The notes beneath the pieces were generated by a model. The model worked only from the letters and a program-made list of their open reading frames with translations. It was not told the origin of the DNA and made no database searches. The translations under genes and the position numbers were made by a program. From assembly GCA_028689015.1 (NCBI GenBank), contig JAQTXC010000002.1, positions 92,183 to 156,182 of the forward strand: 64,000 nucleotides of DNA, written 5' to 3'. The stretch is from Dechloromonas sp. GTDB taxonomy: Bacteria; Pseudomonadota; Gammaproteobacteria; Burkholderiales; Rhodocyclaceae. This document shows, one piece after another, positions 49,701 through 59,270 of this stretch (positions are counted from its first letter, which is position 1; the number at the start of each line of letters is the position of its first letter).

Positions 49701-49743
49701 GGTGTATTCGCTGCTCGCCGCCCGCAAGGCGGGGCCAGAATAA
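46708..49743 (+). CDS. RND efflux pump permease (HAE1/AcrB-like)
   Basis: This 1011-residue inner-membrane proton antiporter has the start MKLSDLCIQRPVFATVLSLIIMLLG and two large periplasmic loops. Helix four carries LALVLAIGLVVDDAIVVLENIFRH with the paired aspartates for proton transfer. The second half has RPILMTTGAMVLGAIPLALASGAG and ends with FFTLFVVPTVYSLLA. It forms a pump with the preceding adaptor. No regulator gene is adjacent; a response regulator follows 88 bases downstream. Confidence 0.96.
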   Translation: MKLSDLCIQRPVFATVLSLIIMLLGVVSYDRLSVREYPKIDEPVVTVSTTYRGASAEIIESQVSKPLEDSLAGIEGVEVITSISRAESSQISVRFKLEREPDSAAADVRDRVSRVRNKLPDEVDEPVIAKVEADANPIIWIAFSSDRHSALEVTDVATRIVKPRLQTLPGAADVRVFGDRKFAMRIWLDTQRLAAYQLTPADVEDALRKQNVEVPAGRIESQLREFSVVANTDLRTPEQFSDVVVRTVNGYPVRIRDVARVDIGAAAERSSVRFKGKPAVALGVIKQATANPLELSKALRAELPKYTAELPEGMRADISYDSSVFIDRSIRAVFTTIGEAIILVLAIIFFFLRNVRATLIPLVTIPVSLVGAFAIMFVLGFSINTLTLLALVLAIGLVVDDAIVVLENIFRHIEAGMSRRAAALQGAREIGFAVVAMTLTLAAVYAPVAFMTGRIGKLFIEFALTLAGAVLVSGFVALTLSPMMCSLLLRHEEQHGRGFLLIERFLNGLNSGYQRLLTASLQRRWLVMVGFVAIAISCGVLLKLLKSELAPVEDRGIILGVFSGPDGATLDYTEKYARQIEDIYSQTADVERYFVVAGNPVVNQGLSFVGLTDWSERSRRSPDIAKELFPKFMAIPGVLAFPVTPPSLGQSARERPINFVIVTSASYDELQTVTSQFLGELAKNPGLTNVDTDLKLNKPELSVRVKRDQAADLGVPVETIGRTLETFLGGRQVTRFKRDGEQYDVIVQVADGERTTPDAISDLYARGRDGQMVSLDNLVSVRETISPRELNHFAQRRAVTITANLAPGYTMGEALQAMEQIAEQVLKPGYAVDYNGQSREFRQSSSSLALTFGLALAFIYLVLAAQFESFRDPFIIMLTVPLSMAGALLALWLSGGTLNVYSQIGLVTLVGLITKHGILIVEFANQLQEKGHELTAAVIESAVLRLRPILMTTGAMVLGAIPLALASGAGAESRQQIGWVIVGGLLLGTFFTLFVVPTVYSLLAARKAGPE

Positions 49744-49831
49744 CTTTTGAAAAGTTATTAAATATTGCAGATAGGGTTACTTTCTATGAGAATCGACAAA
49801 TCTATGTGTTGCTCATTTTCTGGAGAAGCCC

Positions 49832-50947
49832 GTGCCGATATTTGTCGTTGATGACAGTCCGATCATGCTGGATGTGTTGTCAGATGTGCTGGCCGAGGTC
49901 GCGACGGTAGAGACCTTTACGTCGGCCGCCGCCTGCCTGGCGCGTTGTGCCGAGGTGTCGCCGGCCATTTACCTGCTGGATGTGGCGATGCCGGATATCG
50001 ATGGTATTGCCTTGTGCCGACAACTCAAGGCCGATGAGGCAACGGCCGATATTCCGGTCATTTTCTTTTCCGCCAATGACGATATCGACACCCGCCTGCG
50101 CTGCTATGAAGTGGGGGGCGTGGACTTCATCCGCAAGCCGTTTGATACCGATGAGTTGCTGCGCAAATTGCGGGTGGCCTTGCAAATGCGCAAGGACCAC
50201 CAGCATTGGCGTGATCAGGCGGGTTATGCCCAGCGGACGGCCATGTCGGCCATGATCAGCATGGGCGAGCTGGGTGTGGTCCTGCAGTTTCTGAGCAAAT
50301 CTTTCGCCTGCCGTGATGGCGAGTCGCTAGCGGCCGCTTTGCTGGAGGCGCTCAACCAATATGGGCTGGACGGTGCTGTCCAGTTACGGGCGGGTGAACA
50401 GGTGATGTCCTACAGCCACGAGGGTGAAAATATCCCACTGGCGGTTTCGGTGCTCAACCATGTTCGAGATGCCGGGCGGATTTTTCAATTCAAATCCCGT
50501 TGTGTGTTCAATTACGGGCAGGTCACCCTACTGATCAATAATTTACCGGTCGATGATGTCGACCGCTGTGGTCGGATTCGCGATAACGGTGCCTTGTTGG
50601 CAGAGGGGGCGGATGCCCGTTTGCGGGCCATCGAAGCGGAGCGCTTGGCTCATCAGCGGCGGGCCGGCATTGAGTCGGCGCTACCGCAGGTACGCACAAC
50701 GCTGGAAGCCCTGCAGGGCAATTACCGGCGCAATTGTTTTGAAATCACGCAGACCATGATTGATTTTCAGGAAAGTCTGTTGAAATCCTTTGTTCATTTG
50801 GGTTTGACGGAGGGCCAGGAGGAACACATGACGATACTGGCCAGCGACTTCATGCAGCGCATGGTTGGCACCCAGGATGAGAGCCTGAAAATCGTTGGCG
50901 AGCTGGAAACCTTGGCGAATTGCCTGGAAAACTTGGTTAAGGACTGA
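49832..50947 (+). CDS. Response regulator with unclassified C-terminal output region
   Basis: The first 115 of 371 residues form a receiver domain: [14 protein letters not shown], phosphoacceptor Asp50 in [22 protein letters not shown] and Lys102 in [12 protein letters not shown]. The remaining 250 residues carry no DNA-binding motif I can see. They include an alpha/beta stretch ([41 protein letters not shown]) and a long helical part near 265-300. It starts with GTG at 49832. The last 11 bases overlap miaA, which runs the other way. No kinase gene is adjacent. Confidence 0.82.
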   Translation: MPIFVVDDSPIMLDVLSDVLAEVATVETFTSAAACLARCAEVSPAIYLLDVAMPDIDGIALCRQLKADEATADIPVIFFSANDDIDTRLRCYEVGGVDFIRKPFDTDELLRKLRVALQMRKDHQHWRDQAGYAQRTAMSAMISMGELGVVLQFLSKSFACRDGESLAAALLEALNQYGLDGAVQLRAGEQVMSYSHEGENIPLAVSVLNHVRDAGRIFQFKSRCVFNYGQVTLLINNLPVDDVDRCGRIRDNGALLAEGADARLRAIEAERLAHQRRAGIESALPQVRTTLEALQGNYRRNCFEITQTMIDFQESLLKSFVHLGLTEGQEEHMTILASDFMQRMVGTQDESLKIVGELETLANCLENLVKD

Positions 50948-51875
50948 GAAAACGGTCGACGCGGGCATGAACCTGCTGGCTGAGGTCCGGTGCCAGGCAG
51001 TCCAGTGTTTCTGCCGCAAATGAATTGCCCAGCCAGGTGATCTGGCGCTTGGCCAGTTGCCGGGTGGCGGCAATGCCCCGGTCGCGCATTTCCGGCCGTC
51101 GATAGTGGCCTTCCTGCGCTTCCCAGACCTGGCGGTAACCGACACAGCGCATGGATGGCAGGTTGACGTGCAGGGCGTATTTCTGGCGCAGGGCGAGGAC
51201 TTCGTCATCCAGTCCGCCAAGTAGCATTTCATCGAAACGGCGGGCAATGCGTTGGTGCAGGACGCTGCGGTCTGACGGCAGCAAGGCGATTTGCAGGAAG
51301 TCGTAGGGGGGGGCTTGTTGTTCGCTGGCCGCCAGCCAGGCCGACATCGGCCGGCCACTGCTTAGGCAGATTTCCAGCGCCCGCTGGATGCGCTGGCTGT
51401 CGGTGGGATGCAAACGGGCGGCGGTTGGCGGATCGAGGTGCGCCAGTTCAGCGTGCAGCGCCGGCCAGCCTTCGGTGGCGGCGCGGGCGTCGAGTTCGGT
51501 CCGCAGGGCAGGGGCGGCTTGCGGCAAATCGGCCAGGCCTTGCAGCAGGGCCTTGAAATAAAGCATGGTGCCGCCGACCAGAACCGGTACCTTGCCCGCT
51601 GCCGTGATTTCGGCCATCGCGGCCAGCGCGTCGTGACGAAAACGGGCGGCTGAATAGCTTTCTTCCGGCGAAATGAGGTCGATCAGTCGATGCGGGTAAC
51701 GGGCCAGCGTGCTGCGGTCGGGCTTGGCCGTGCCGATATCCATGTCGATGAAGACCTGGGCCGAATCGACGCTGATCAATTCCACCGGCAGGCGGTCGGC
51801 GAGGGCCATGGCCGCGGCGGTTTTGCCCGAGGCGGTGGGCCCCATGAGCAGGATGGCGGGCGGGTGTCGGGTCAT
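50937..51875 (-). CDS. miaA: tRNA dimethylallyltransferase
   Basis: This 312-residue enzyme adds a dimethylallyl group to A37 of UNN-reading tRNAs. It has the P-loop [60 protein letters not shown], the RIQRALEI block and a late [11 protein letters not shown]. The ATG at 51875 overlaps the mutL stop (ATGA); an upstream frame would extend into mutL. The mutL-miaA order is conserved, but hfq does not follow here. Confidence 0.96.
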   Translation of the reverse strand: MTRHPPAILLMGPTASGKTAAAMALADRLPVELISVDSAQVFIDMDIGTAKPDRSTLARYPHRLIDLISPEESYSAARFRHDALAAMAEITAAGKVPVLVGGTMLYFKALLQGLADLPQAAPALRTELDARAATEGWPALHAELAHLDPPTAARLHPTDSQRIQRALEICLSSGRPMSAWLAASEQQAPPYDFLQIALLPSDRSVLHQRIARRFDEMLLGGLDDEVLALRQKYALHVNLPSMRCVGYRQVWEAQEGHYRRPEMRDRGIAATRQLAKRQITWLGNSFAAETLDCLAPDLSQQVHARVDRFLSP

Positions 51876-53704
51876 TGGCCGCGCAGAAATAACTGGTCGA
51901 GCTGGGTCATGGAAAATTCGCTCCAGGTCGGTCGACCGTGATTGCATTGGCCTGCGCGCTCGGTGTTTTCCATCTGGCGCAGCAAGGCGTTCATTTCGGG
52001 CAGGCTGAGTTGCCGGCGGGCTCGCACCGCGCCATGGCAGGCCATGGTGGCGAGTAGTTCGTTGCGCCGGGCGGTCACGAGCTGGCTGGTGCCATGTTCG
52101 CGCAGATCGGCCAGCAGGGCACGGGCCAGCGCGGCGGGGTCGCCGCCTTGCAGCAGGGCGGGGACGGCGCGCACGGCCAACTGGCTGGGGCCGACGGCGG
52201 TGATCTGGAAACCCAGTTCGCTCAACGCGGCGGCGTATTCGTCCACGGCGGCGATGTCGAGCGGGTCGGCTGAAAACACAGCCGGGATCAGCAGGTTTTG
52301 TGTCGCCACCTGCTGCTGGTCAAGGGCGATTTTGAGCTTTTCGTAGAGGATACGTTCGTGTGCGGCGTGCATGTCGACGATGACCAGGCCGCGGGCGTTC
52401 TGCGCCAGGATATAGACGCCGTGCAACTGGGCGAGCGCATAGCCCAGGGGGGGGCTGTCGCGGTCGACCGGGGCGTGGGGGGCAATTTCTCCATCCGGCT
52501 GCCGGCTGGGGGGCGGTGCCAATGCGGACAGTGGCTGGCCGCTGCGCGATGGGGAAAAATGCGTATCTAGTTGCTGGGCGGCATGGGCAAAGGCCAGGTA
52601 CGCGGCGGCTGCCGGTTCGGCCACGCCCAGCGAGGCTTGCGAAAAATGGGGTGCAGACCACGGCTTGGCGGCAGACGGCTGAATTTCGGCCGGCAGCGGG
52701 GGGGGCGACCCCGTGGTTTGTTCCCGGTGTTCGGCCAGCGTGCGCTGCAGGGCGTGATAGACGAACTGATGGACGGGGCGTGAATCGCGGAAACGGACCT
52801 CGGTTTTGGCCGGATGCACATTGACGTCGACCAGCGTCGGGTCGATCTCGAGAAACAGGCAGACCGCTGGTTGGCGGCTGCCGTGCAGCACGTCGCGGTA
52901 GGCTTCGCGCAGGGCATGGCCGATGATCTTGTCGCGCACGAAGCGGCCATTGACGAAGACTGTCTGGCCGTCCTTGGTTTCGCCGGCCCGGGTCGGATCG
53001 ATGGCGAAACCGCTGAGCAAAATCGGGCCGGCTGCGGCGTCGACCGCGCGCGACGCCGTCATGAATTCCTCGCCCAGGATGTCGGCGATGCGCCGCGCCC
53101 GGTCGGCCGGGGCCAGTTGGAACAGCGTGCGGCCGTTGTGGCTCAGGCTGATTGCGACGTCCGGCCGGGTCAGGGCCAGGCGTTTGACGGCATCGGCGCA
53201 ATGGGCGAATTCGGTGCTGTCCGACTTGAGGAATTTCCGCCGGGCCGGGGTGTTGTAGTACAGATCGCGCATTTCGACGACGGTGCCACCCATCAGCGCT
53301 GCCGGTTCCGGCTCGGCACCGGGTTCGCCTTTCAGTTTCCAGGCATGGTTGGCCCCGCGTTCGCGGCTGGTGATGGCCAGCCGGGCGACGGCGGCGACCG
53401 AGGCCAGTGCTTCGCCCCGGAACCCCAGTGTGCTAACGCGTTCCAGGTCGTCGAGGGAGGTAATTTTGGAGGTGGCATGGCGGGTCAGGGCCAGCGCCAG
53501 TTGATCCCGGGCGATGCCGCAACCATCATCGGTGATGCGGATCAGCTTGACGCCGCCTTCTTCGAGATGCACCTGAATGGCCGTGCTGCCGGCATCTAGG
53601 CTGTTTTCCAGCAGTTCCTTGAGAACCGAGGCGGGTCTTTCGACCACTTCGCCAGCGGCAATCTGGCTGATCAGGAGGTCGGGCAGGCGGGCGATGGTGG
53701 GCAT
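51872..53704 (-). CDS. mutL: DNA mismatch repair protein MutL, endonuclease type
   Basis: This 610-residue GHKL ATPase coordinates mismatch repair. The N-terminus has [33 protein letters not shown] and [14 protein letters not shown]. The C-terminus contains [12 protein letters not shown], which fits the metal-binding endonuclease motif DxHA(x)2E(x)4E, and CNHGRP near the end, also part of that site. This argues that it nicks DNA itself, as expected where MutH is missing. A proline-rich linker joins the two halves. It overlaps miaA by four bases. Confidence 0.95.
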   Translation of the reverse strand: MPTIARLPDLLISQIAAGEVVERPASVLKELLENSLDAGSTAIQVHLEEGGVKLIRITDDGCGIARDQLALALTRHATSKITSLDDLERVSTLGFRGEALASVAAVARLAITSRERGANHAWKLKGEPGAEPEPAALMGGTVVEMRDLYYNTPARRKFLKSDSTEFAHCADAVKRLALTRPDVAISLSHNGRTLFQLAPADRARRIADILGEEFMTASRAVDAAAGPILLSGFAIDPTRAGETKDGQTVFVNGRFVRDKIIGHALREAYRDVLHGSRQPAVCLFLEIDPTLVDVNVHPAKTEVRFRDSRPVHQFVYHALQRTLAEHREQTTGSPPPLPAEIQPSAAKPWSAPHFSQASLGVAEPAAAAYLAFAHAAQQLDTHFSPSRSGQPLSALAPPPSRQPDGEIAPHAPVDRDSPPLGYALAQLHGVYILAQNARGLVIVDMHAAHERILYEKLKIALDQQQVATQNLLIPAVFSADPLDIAAVDEYAAALSELGFQITAVGPSQLAVRAVPALLQGGDPAALARALLADLREHGTSQLVTARRNELLATMACHGAVRARRQLSLPEMNALLRQMENTERAGQCNHGRPTWSEFSMTQLDQLFLRGQ

Positions 53705-53747
53705 GCGCGGATTATAATGCGGCCTCGATCAATCCCCGGCCCAGCGC

Positions 53748-54392
53748 ATGGAACTCCTTACGCAATTCATCGACATTGTCCTGCACCTGGACAAGCATCT
53801 GACCGTGCTGGTGCAGCAGTACGGACTGTGGATTTATGCCATCCTGTTTTTTATCATCTTCGCCGAGACCGGTTTTGTGGTGACGCCTTTCCTGCCGGGC
53901 GATTCGCTGCTCTTTGTGGCTGGGGCGCTGGCTGCATTGGGCGAGGGCGGCATGGATATCACGACGCTGATTGGCGTGCTGGTGGTGGCGGCGGTGCTGG
54001 GCAATACGGTCAACTATCAAATCGGCCGTTATTTCGGGCCCAAGGTTTTTCAATGGGAAAACTCAAGGTTTTTCAACAAGGATGCGCTGGTCAAGACGCA
54101 CGCCTTTTACGAAAAACATGGCGGCAAGACGCTGGTGCTGTCGCGCTTTTTGCCCTTGTTCCGCACCTTCGCCCCCTTTGTCGCCGGGATCGGCGCCATG
54201 GGTTATGGCCGGTTCACGCTGTTCAACCTGGCAGGCGCACTGGCTTGGGTGGTCTCCCTGTGCGTGGCGGGGTACTGGTTGGGCAACATCCCTTGGGTCA
54301 AGGCCAATCTGTCCTTGATCATTATCGGCATCGTCGTCTCGTCGCTCATTCCGATCGGCATCGGCTACGTCAAGAGCCGGGCACCGGTTTGA
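53748..54392 (+). CDS. DedA-family membrane protein
   Basis: This 214-residue membrane protein has the DedA pattern: FAETGFVVTPFLPGDSLLFVAGALAA, GNTVNYQIGRYFGPKVF, FYEKHGGKTLVLSRFLPLFRTFAPFVAGIGAMGYGRF and LAWVVSLCVAGYWLGNIP. DedA proteins are thought to flip undecaprenyl phosphate or other lipids and affect membrane homeostasis. The ATG at 53748 lies near the divergent mutL start. The TGA overlaps the ATG of the following lipoprotein by one base. Confidence 0.94.
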   Translation: MELLTQFIDIVLHLDKHLTVLVQQYGLWIYAILFFIIFAETGFVVTPFLPGDSLLFVAGALAALGEGGMDITTLIGVLVVAAVLGNTVNYQIGRYFGPKVFQWENSRFFNKDALVKTHAFYEKHGGKTLVLSRFLPLFRTFAPFVAGIGAMGYGRFTLFNLAGALAWVVSLCVAGYWLGNIPWVKANLSLIIIGIVVSSLIPIGIGYVKSRAPV

Positions 54393-55090
54393 TGCGCTGC
54401 CTGGCCGTCCTGTTGCTGCTGCTGGTGGGGGGCTGTTCCACCCAGCTCGACAAAACGGGACGGGCAACGACCACGGTCGACGCCAAGTATTTGCTCAAAA
54501 CCGAGGTCGACCGCATGGCCGACGCCGGGCGCCAGCAATTGGTCGATGGCCTGCTGCTGGTGGCCGACAAGTTGTACCGGCGCAATCCGCGCGAATTGAA
54601 AAAAACTGGCCTGGTCGACCGGCAGATGGCGATCAGCCGTCTGCGCCAGCACCATAAGCATGGCTGGCCGGAATTGCTTGGCGCCCGCGAACGGCATGCC
54701 GCCAGCTTGGCGTTTGCCGAGAATTACAGCGGTGACCGAGTTGCTGCTCTGATGTTCGGTCTGCTGACCATGGTCGACGCCGCGTTTGAGTACAAAAGTG
54801 AGTTCTACATGCTGGATGGCTTGAACGAGGCCAAGTTATTCAATACCGCCCGCAATCTGGAAATCGCCATGTGGAAACTGGCCCATGACCGTGACGGCCA
54901 GGGCCAGCTTTTTTTGCTGTCCAACGAGTTGACCGTGGAACAGCGCAATTTGTCTTTCGAGCGCGAATTCGGCCGCCTGACCGGGCTGCTCGATTTTCTG
55001 GCCAAGGTCGTCGCCGATCGCAACGGGCGGACGCTGTCCCGCTTCGGGCAAGCGGTCGCGACGGCCTTCTTTTTACCTGTAGGTTTATGA
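54392..55090 (+). CDS. Putative lipoprotein of unknown function
   Basis: This 232-residue protein has a lipoprotein signal with LLVGGCS (Cys15). The mature part is mostly helical: TEVDRMADAGRQQLVDGLLLVADKLY, a RNPRELKK stretch, then LMFGLLTMVDAAFEYKSEF and ARNLEIAMWKLAHDRDGQ. I recall no named family. The start overlaps the DedA stop, and purN starts one base after its stop, so all three are cotranscribed. The longer frame beginning near 53717 is an artefact running through DedA. Confidence 0.75.
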   Translation: MRCLAVLLLLLVGGCSTQLDKTGRATTTVDAKYLLKTEVDRMADAGRQQLVDGLLLVADKLYRRNPRELKKTGLVDRQMAISRLRQHHKHGWPELLGARERHAASLAFAENYSGDRVAALMFGLLTMVDAAFEYKSEFYMLDGLNEAKLFNTARNLEIAMWKLAHDRDGQGQLFLLSNELTVEQRNLSFEREFGRLTGLLDFLAKVVADRNGRTLSRFGQAVATAFFLPVGL

Positions 55091-55091
55091 A

Positions 55092-55739
55092 ATGAAGACT
55101 ATCGTCATCCTGATTTCCGGCCGGGGCAGCAACATGGAAGCCCTGATTGCGGCCCGCGATGCGGGCCAGTTGCCGGTGTACATCGCCGCCGTAATCAGCA
55201 ATCGACCGGATGCCAAAGGCCTGGTTACGGCCGAAAAAGCTGGCATCGCCACCCGCTGTCTGGACCACAAGGCCTATGCCGACCGCGCCGCCTTCGATGC
55301 CGCGCTGGCCGACTGCATCGACGTTTTCGCGCCTGATCTGGTGGTACTGGCCGGCTTCATGCGCATCCTGACGCCCGGTTTTGTCCGCCAGTACGAAGGC
55401 TGCCTGCTGAATATCCATCCCTCGTTGCTGCCGGCTTTTCCCGGCCTCGACACCCATCAACGGGCTTTGGCCGAGGGCGTGCGCATTCACGGCTGCACGG
55501 TGCATTTCGTCACAGCTGAACTCGACCATGGCCCGGTGATTATCCAGGCGGCCGTGCCGGTGCATGCCGATGACGACGAGACGCGTCTGGCCGCTCGGGT
55601 GCTGGCTCAGGAGCACCTCATTTATCCGCAAGCCGTGCGCTGGTTTGTCGAAGAGCGCATTTGCCTGGAAGACGGTCGCGTCCGGCTGAGCGGTGAACTG
55701 CACGGCGACGATCGCCTGGTGGCCCCCGCTCTGCACTGA
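55092..55739 (+). CDS. purN: Phosphoribosylglycinamide formyltransferase
   Basis: This 215-residue enzyme transfers a formyl group from 10-formyl-tetrahydrofolate to GAR in purine synthesis. It has IVILISGRGSNMEALIAA, AAVISNRPDAKGL, DLVVLAGFMRILTPGFV and the catalytic NIHPSLLPAFPGLDTHQRAL, with GCTVHFVTAELDHGPVI following. The length is normal. It is separated from the preceding lipoprotein by one base and followed by the DUF3108 gene after six. Confidence 0.97.
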   Translation: MKTIVILISGRGSNMEALIAARDAGQLPVYIAAVISNRPDAKGLVTAEKAGIATRCLDHKAYADRAAFDAALADCIDVFAPDLVVLAGFMRILTPGFVRQYEGCLLNIHPSLLPAFPGLDTHQRALAEGVRIHGCTVHFVTAELDHGPVIIQAAVPVHADDDETRLAARVLAQEHLIYPQAVRWFVEERICLEDGRVRLSGELHGDDRLVAPALH

Positions 55740-55745
55740 TCATTG

Positions 55746-56741
55746 ATGCCGCTGTTCCTGCTCGGGGCTTTGGCCAGTTCGCTTGCCTTGCACGGCCTGG
55801 TCTTGTTTGGGCAAGAGATCGAATTGCCCGGACTGGCGGACGAGCCGTTGCCCTTGCAGGCCGAATTGCGCTGGCCGCCTCCGCCGGCACCCGCCCCGGA
55901 GATTCCCACCCAGCCTGTGCCGCCGCCGGCCAAGGCCGTGGCCGTACCCAGCAAGCCGGCCGCGCTGCGTTCGCCTCAGCCGGTTGCAGCCGTTAACTCG
56001 CCAGCGGTGGTTGGTATGTCTCAGGAGCACGGCGTGGCGCCGCTACCGCACGCCGTTGCCGCATCGCCCGCCCAGCCCAGCCGTTCGCTGCCGGCGCTCG
56101 CTCATGTGGCACCCCGCCAGCCGGCACACGGCGTGATCCGTTACGACGTCACGCGCGGTGAGCAAGGGTTCATTATCGGGCGTGCCGAGCATCGCTGGTC
56201 CTTTGACGCGGCGGGGCGTTACCACCTGCGCGGGGTGACGGAAACCAGTGGCCTGGTGGCCTTGTTCAAGCGCTTGCGGCTGGAATTTGTCAGTGACGGG
56301 CAGTTGACCGCGAGCGGCTTGCAACCACGGCGCTTTCAGTCGATCAAAAATGGCCAGATGACGGAAAGCGCCGATTTCGACTGGGGGCAGGGACTGTTGC
56401 ACTGGTCGGCTGAGCCGGCCGGCGAGCCGCTGCGGGCCGGGTCGCAGGATGTGCTATCGCTGAATTATCAACTGGCCTATTTGCCGAATCCCGAGAATGG
56501 CAGCCGGATGCCGGTTTTTACCGGCCGAAAATATGCCGCTTACGCCATCGATGCCCTGGGTGAGGACGTGCTGGAAACCCCGGCCGGATCATTTCGCACC
56601 CTGCACCTGCGGGTGATGACGGAAACGCTGACTGAAATCTGGCTGGCGCTCGATCATCACCGTCTGCCGGTTAAAATCCGTTTCACCGATAAAAAGGGCG
56701 ACCGCTACGAACAGGTCGCCAGAGAGCTAGGAACCGAATGA
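55746..56741 (+). CDS. DUF3108-domain protein
   Basis: This 331-residue protein has an N-terminal membrane or signal helix (LFLLGALASSLALHGLVLFG), a proline-rich spacer (about 35-125), and a C-terminal beta-rich DUF3108 domain with VIRYDVTRGEQGFIIGRAEH and RYHLRGVTETSGLVALFK. It ends with ALDHHRLPVKIRFTDKKGD. The domain is found in proteobacterial periplasmic proteins, function unproven. The N-terminus resembles TonB-like anchoring with a Pro-rich spacer. The ATG at 55746 is preferred over a TTG just before. It overlaps the next gene by four bases. Confidence 0.82.
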   Translation: MPLFLLGALASSLALHGLVLFGQEIELPGLADEPLPLQAELRWPPPPAPAPEIPTQPVPPPAKAVAVPSKPAALRSPQPVAAVNSPAVVGMSQEHGVAPLPHAVAASPAQPSRSLPALAHVAPRQPAHGVIRYDVTRGEQGFIIGRAEHRWSFDAAGRYHLRGVTETSGLVALFKRLRLEFVSDGQLTASGLQPRRFQSIKNGQMTESADFDWGQGLLHWSAEPAGEPLRAGSQDVLSLNYQLAYLPNPENGSRMPVFTGRKYAAYAIDALGEDVLETPAGSFRTLHLRVMTETLTEIWLALDHHRLPVKIRFTDKKGDRYEQVARELGTE

Positions 56742-58000
56742 AAGCCCGTTTTACGCCCGCCCTGTTTGCCCATGCCGAAGCCGTGCTCGGTCAGTTATTG
56801 CGCTTCGAGCATCCGGCCGATGCCGTCGTCTCGCGTTATTTCCGCGAGCATCGACAACTCGGCCATGCGGACCGGGCCTTTGTCGCCGAAACGGTGTTTG
56901 CCGTGTTGCGCCGTGGACGCAGCATTGAAGCGCGCTGTGCTGATCTGTTGTCGGACCGTCGTCGCCTGCTGGTGGCCTTGGCCGTGGCCCGGGGATGGAG
57001 CCAGCGTGAACTGGCGCCCGTTTTGAAAGCCACCGAAATCGACTGGCTGGCCGCCGCCAAGGCGATGCGCGAGGAGGAAATGCCAGCCGCCGTCCGTTGT
57101 GATCTGCCGGACTGGCTGTACGAGGCACTGGCCGGGCAGTTCGGCGCCGATGAAACGCTGTTGCTGGCGCGTGCCCTCAATCAGCCGGCGCCGCTCGATT
57201 TGCGGGTCAATACGCTAAAAACCAGCCGCGAGACGCTGCTTGCCGACCTGGCGGCCGCCGGCATCGCCGCCAACCCAACGCCCTGCTCGCCGTTGGGTAT
57301 TCGGCTGAGTGACAAGCCCGCCTTGACCCGCCTGCCTCTATTCACCAGCGGTGCCTTCGAGGTGCAGGATGAGGGCAGTCAGTTGCTTGGCTTGCTGCTC
57401 GAACCCAAGCGCGGCGAACTGGTGGTCGATTTCTGCGCCGGGGCGGGCGGCAAGACCTTGCTGCTGGGGGCCTTGATGAAAAATACCGGCCGTCTTTATG
57501 CCTACGATGTGTCCGACAAGCGGCTGGCCAATCTCAAGCCGCGCCTGGCCCGCTCGGGTTTGTCCAATGTTCATCCGGTCCGCATCGAGCACGAACGCGA
57601 TGCCAAAATCAAGCGCCTGGCCGGGAAGGCCGACCGGGTGTTGGTTGACGCACCGTGTTCCGGCCTGGGCACGTTGCGGCGCAATCCCGACTTGAAGTGG
57701 CGCCAGGGCCATGAATCGGTGGCGGAACTGACCGTCAAGCAGGGCAACATCCTGGCAGCGGCGGCGACGCTGGTACGGCCGGGTGGCCGTCTGGTTTATG
57801 CCACCTGTAGCTTGTTGACCGCCGAGAACGAGGCCGTCGTGGATGCTTTCCTGGCGGCACATCCCAATTTTTCCCTGGTTCCGGCGTCGACCGTGCTCGC
57901 CCGCCAGGGGGTCACGCTCGCCGGCGACATGCTGCGTGTGCTGCCGCATCGTCAGCACACCGATGGTTTCTTTGCCGCGGCCCTGGAGCGTCAGGCATGA
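56738..58000 (+). CDS. RsmB-like RNA (cytosine-5) methyltransferase
   Basis: This 420-residue protein has an N-terminal NusB-like helical part and a SAM-dependent methyltransferase core: QDEGSQLLGLLLEP, VVDFCAGAGGKTLLLGALM, RVLVDAPCSGLGTLRRNPDLKW, and the second catalytic cysteine in LVYATCSLLTAENE. This is the NOL1/NOP2/Sun pattern, usually methylating cytosine 967 of 16S rRNA in RsmB. The usual fmt-rsmB context is absent, so the exact target is uncertain. It overlaps the upstream DUF3108 gene and the downstream MscS gene by four bases each. Confidence 0.9.
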   Translation: MKARFTPALFAHAEAVLGQLLRFEHPADAVVSRYFREHRQLGHADRAFVAETVFAVLRRGRSIEARCADLLSDRRRLLVALAVARGWSQRELAPVLKATEIDWLAAAKAMREEEMPAAVRCDLPDWLYEALAGQFGADETLLLARALNQPAPLDLRVNTLKTSRETLLADLAAAGIAANPTPCSPLGIRLSDKPALTRLPLFTSGAFEVQDEGSQLLGLLLEPKRGELVVDFCAGAGGKTLLLGALMKNTGRLYAYDVSDKRLANLKPRLARSGLSNVHPVRIEHERDAKIKRLAGKADRVLVDAPCSGLGTLRRNPDLKWRQGHESVAELTVKQGNILAAAATLVRPGGRLVYATCSLLTAENEAVVDAFLAAHPNFSLVPASTVLARQGVTLAGDMLRVLPHRQHTDGFFAAALERQA

Positions 58001-59262
58001 ACGAGCAAGCCCGCGCCCTGAAATTGATCGGCGAACTGCTCGACGATTTCCGTTCGCCCGATTTTGTCTGGCAGGTGCTGATCGCACTGTCTTGCGTCGG
58101 TCTGGCGTATGTCACCGCGCAATGGTGGCGGCGCCGCCATGTCGAGGGCAGCGGGCGGCTCAAGGATGCCGGGGTGCGGCTGATCTTCCCCTTCGCCGGC
58201 ATGATGTTCTCGGGCCTGGCCCTGCTGGCCTTCAAGCCCTTCCTGCACGTCAATCTGCTCAAGCTGTCGATGCCGTTATTCGGTTCGATGGCGCTGGTCC
58301 GTGGCGTGATTTTCGTTTTGCGCCAGGCTTTTCCCCGCGCCACCTGGTTGACCGCGTGGGAAAGGATCATTGCCGCCACCGTCTGGTGCTGGCTGGCCTT
58401 GTATATCACCGACCTGTCGCCCTTCGTCATCGAGTCGCTGGAGGATGTCAGCTTCTCGCTGGGCGGGCAGGCGCTCAATTTGTGGATCATCCTGCGCGGC
58501 ATCGCCACCATTTTTCTGACGGTGGTGTTTGCGCTGTGGGTGGCGGGCGTCATCGAGGCCCGGCTGATGGGCATCGAAAGCCTGGACAGCAACCTGCGCA
58601 TGGTTGGCGTGCGGGTGGCCAAGGCCGCGCTGACCGTACTGGCGGTCATCACCAGCCTCAGCCTGGTCGGCATCGACATGACGGCGCTGTCGGTGTTTAC
58701 CGGGGCGCTTGGCGTTGGCCTGGGTTTTGGCTTGCAGAAGATCGCCAGTAATTACGTCTCCGGCTTCATCATCCTGCTCGATCGTTCGATCCGCATCGGC
58801 AATATTGTCCAGGTGGGTAACGAGGTCGGCGAGGTCACTCAGATCACGACTCGCTACACCGTGCTCAAGCATCCGGGCGGCACCGAGTTCATCGTGCCCA
58901 ACGAAACGCTGATCAGCAGCACGGTGCAGAACCAGACCTATTCCGACAGTCGCCTGCGGCTGGCTACCGTGGTCGGTGTGGCCTATGACGCTGATGTCGA
59001 ACGGGCCATGCAATTGATGGTCGAGGTTGCTCAGGCGCAACCGCGCGTTCTCGCCGACCCGGCGCCCAAAGTCTTGCTGACCCAGTTTGCCGACAGTAGC
59101 TTGACCCTGGAACTGGGTTTCTGGATTGCCGACCCTGATGCCGGCAAAGGCAACATCCTGTCTGATATCAATCTGGCCATTCTCAAAACCTTTGGCCGGC
59201 ACGGCATCAGCATTCCTTACCCGCAGCGCGAAGTGCGGGTGACCGGCGGTACGGCTGACTGA
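57997..59262 (+). CDS. MscS-family mechanosensitive ion channel
   Basis: This 421-residue membrane protein has several N-terminal helices (about 25-190), the pore helix region TALSVFTGALGVGLGFGLQKIASNYVSGF, and the MscS beta domain (SIRIGNIVQVGNEVGEVTQITTRYTVLK, FIVPNETLISSTVQNQTY). The C-terminal alpha/beta domain has ISIPYPQREVRV at the end. It belongs to the larger MscS-like class rather than the short E. coli form. It would open under membrane tension to release solutes. It is the last gene of the plus-strand run from DedA. Confidence 0.94.
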   Translation: MNEQARALKLIGELLDDFRSPDFVWQVLIALSCVGLAYVTAQWWRRRHVEGSGRLKDAGVRLIFPFAGMMFSGLALLAFKPFLHVNLLKLSMPLFGSMALVRGVIFVLRQAFPRATWLTAWERIIAATVWCWLALYITDLSPFVIESLEDVSFSLGGQALNLWIILRGIATIFLTVVFALWVAGVIEARLMGIESLDSNLRMVGVRVAKAALTVLAVITSLSLVGIDMTALSVFTGALGVGLGFGLQKIASNYVSGFIILLDRSIRIGNIVQVGNEVGEVTQITTRYTVLKHPGGTEFIVPNETLISSTVQNQTYSDSRLRLATVVGVAYDADVERAMQLMVEVAQAQPRVLADPAPKVLLTQFADSSLTLELGFWIADPDAGKGNILSDINLAILKTFGRHGISIPYPQREVRVTGGTAD

Positions 59263-59270
59263 GCGCCGCC

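Noticed and set aside
53717-55090. A 457-codon frame reading through DedA into the lipoprotein
   Set aside because: The first part is out of frame with the well-conserved DedA gene; the true start is the ATG at 54392 with a lipoprotein signal.
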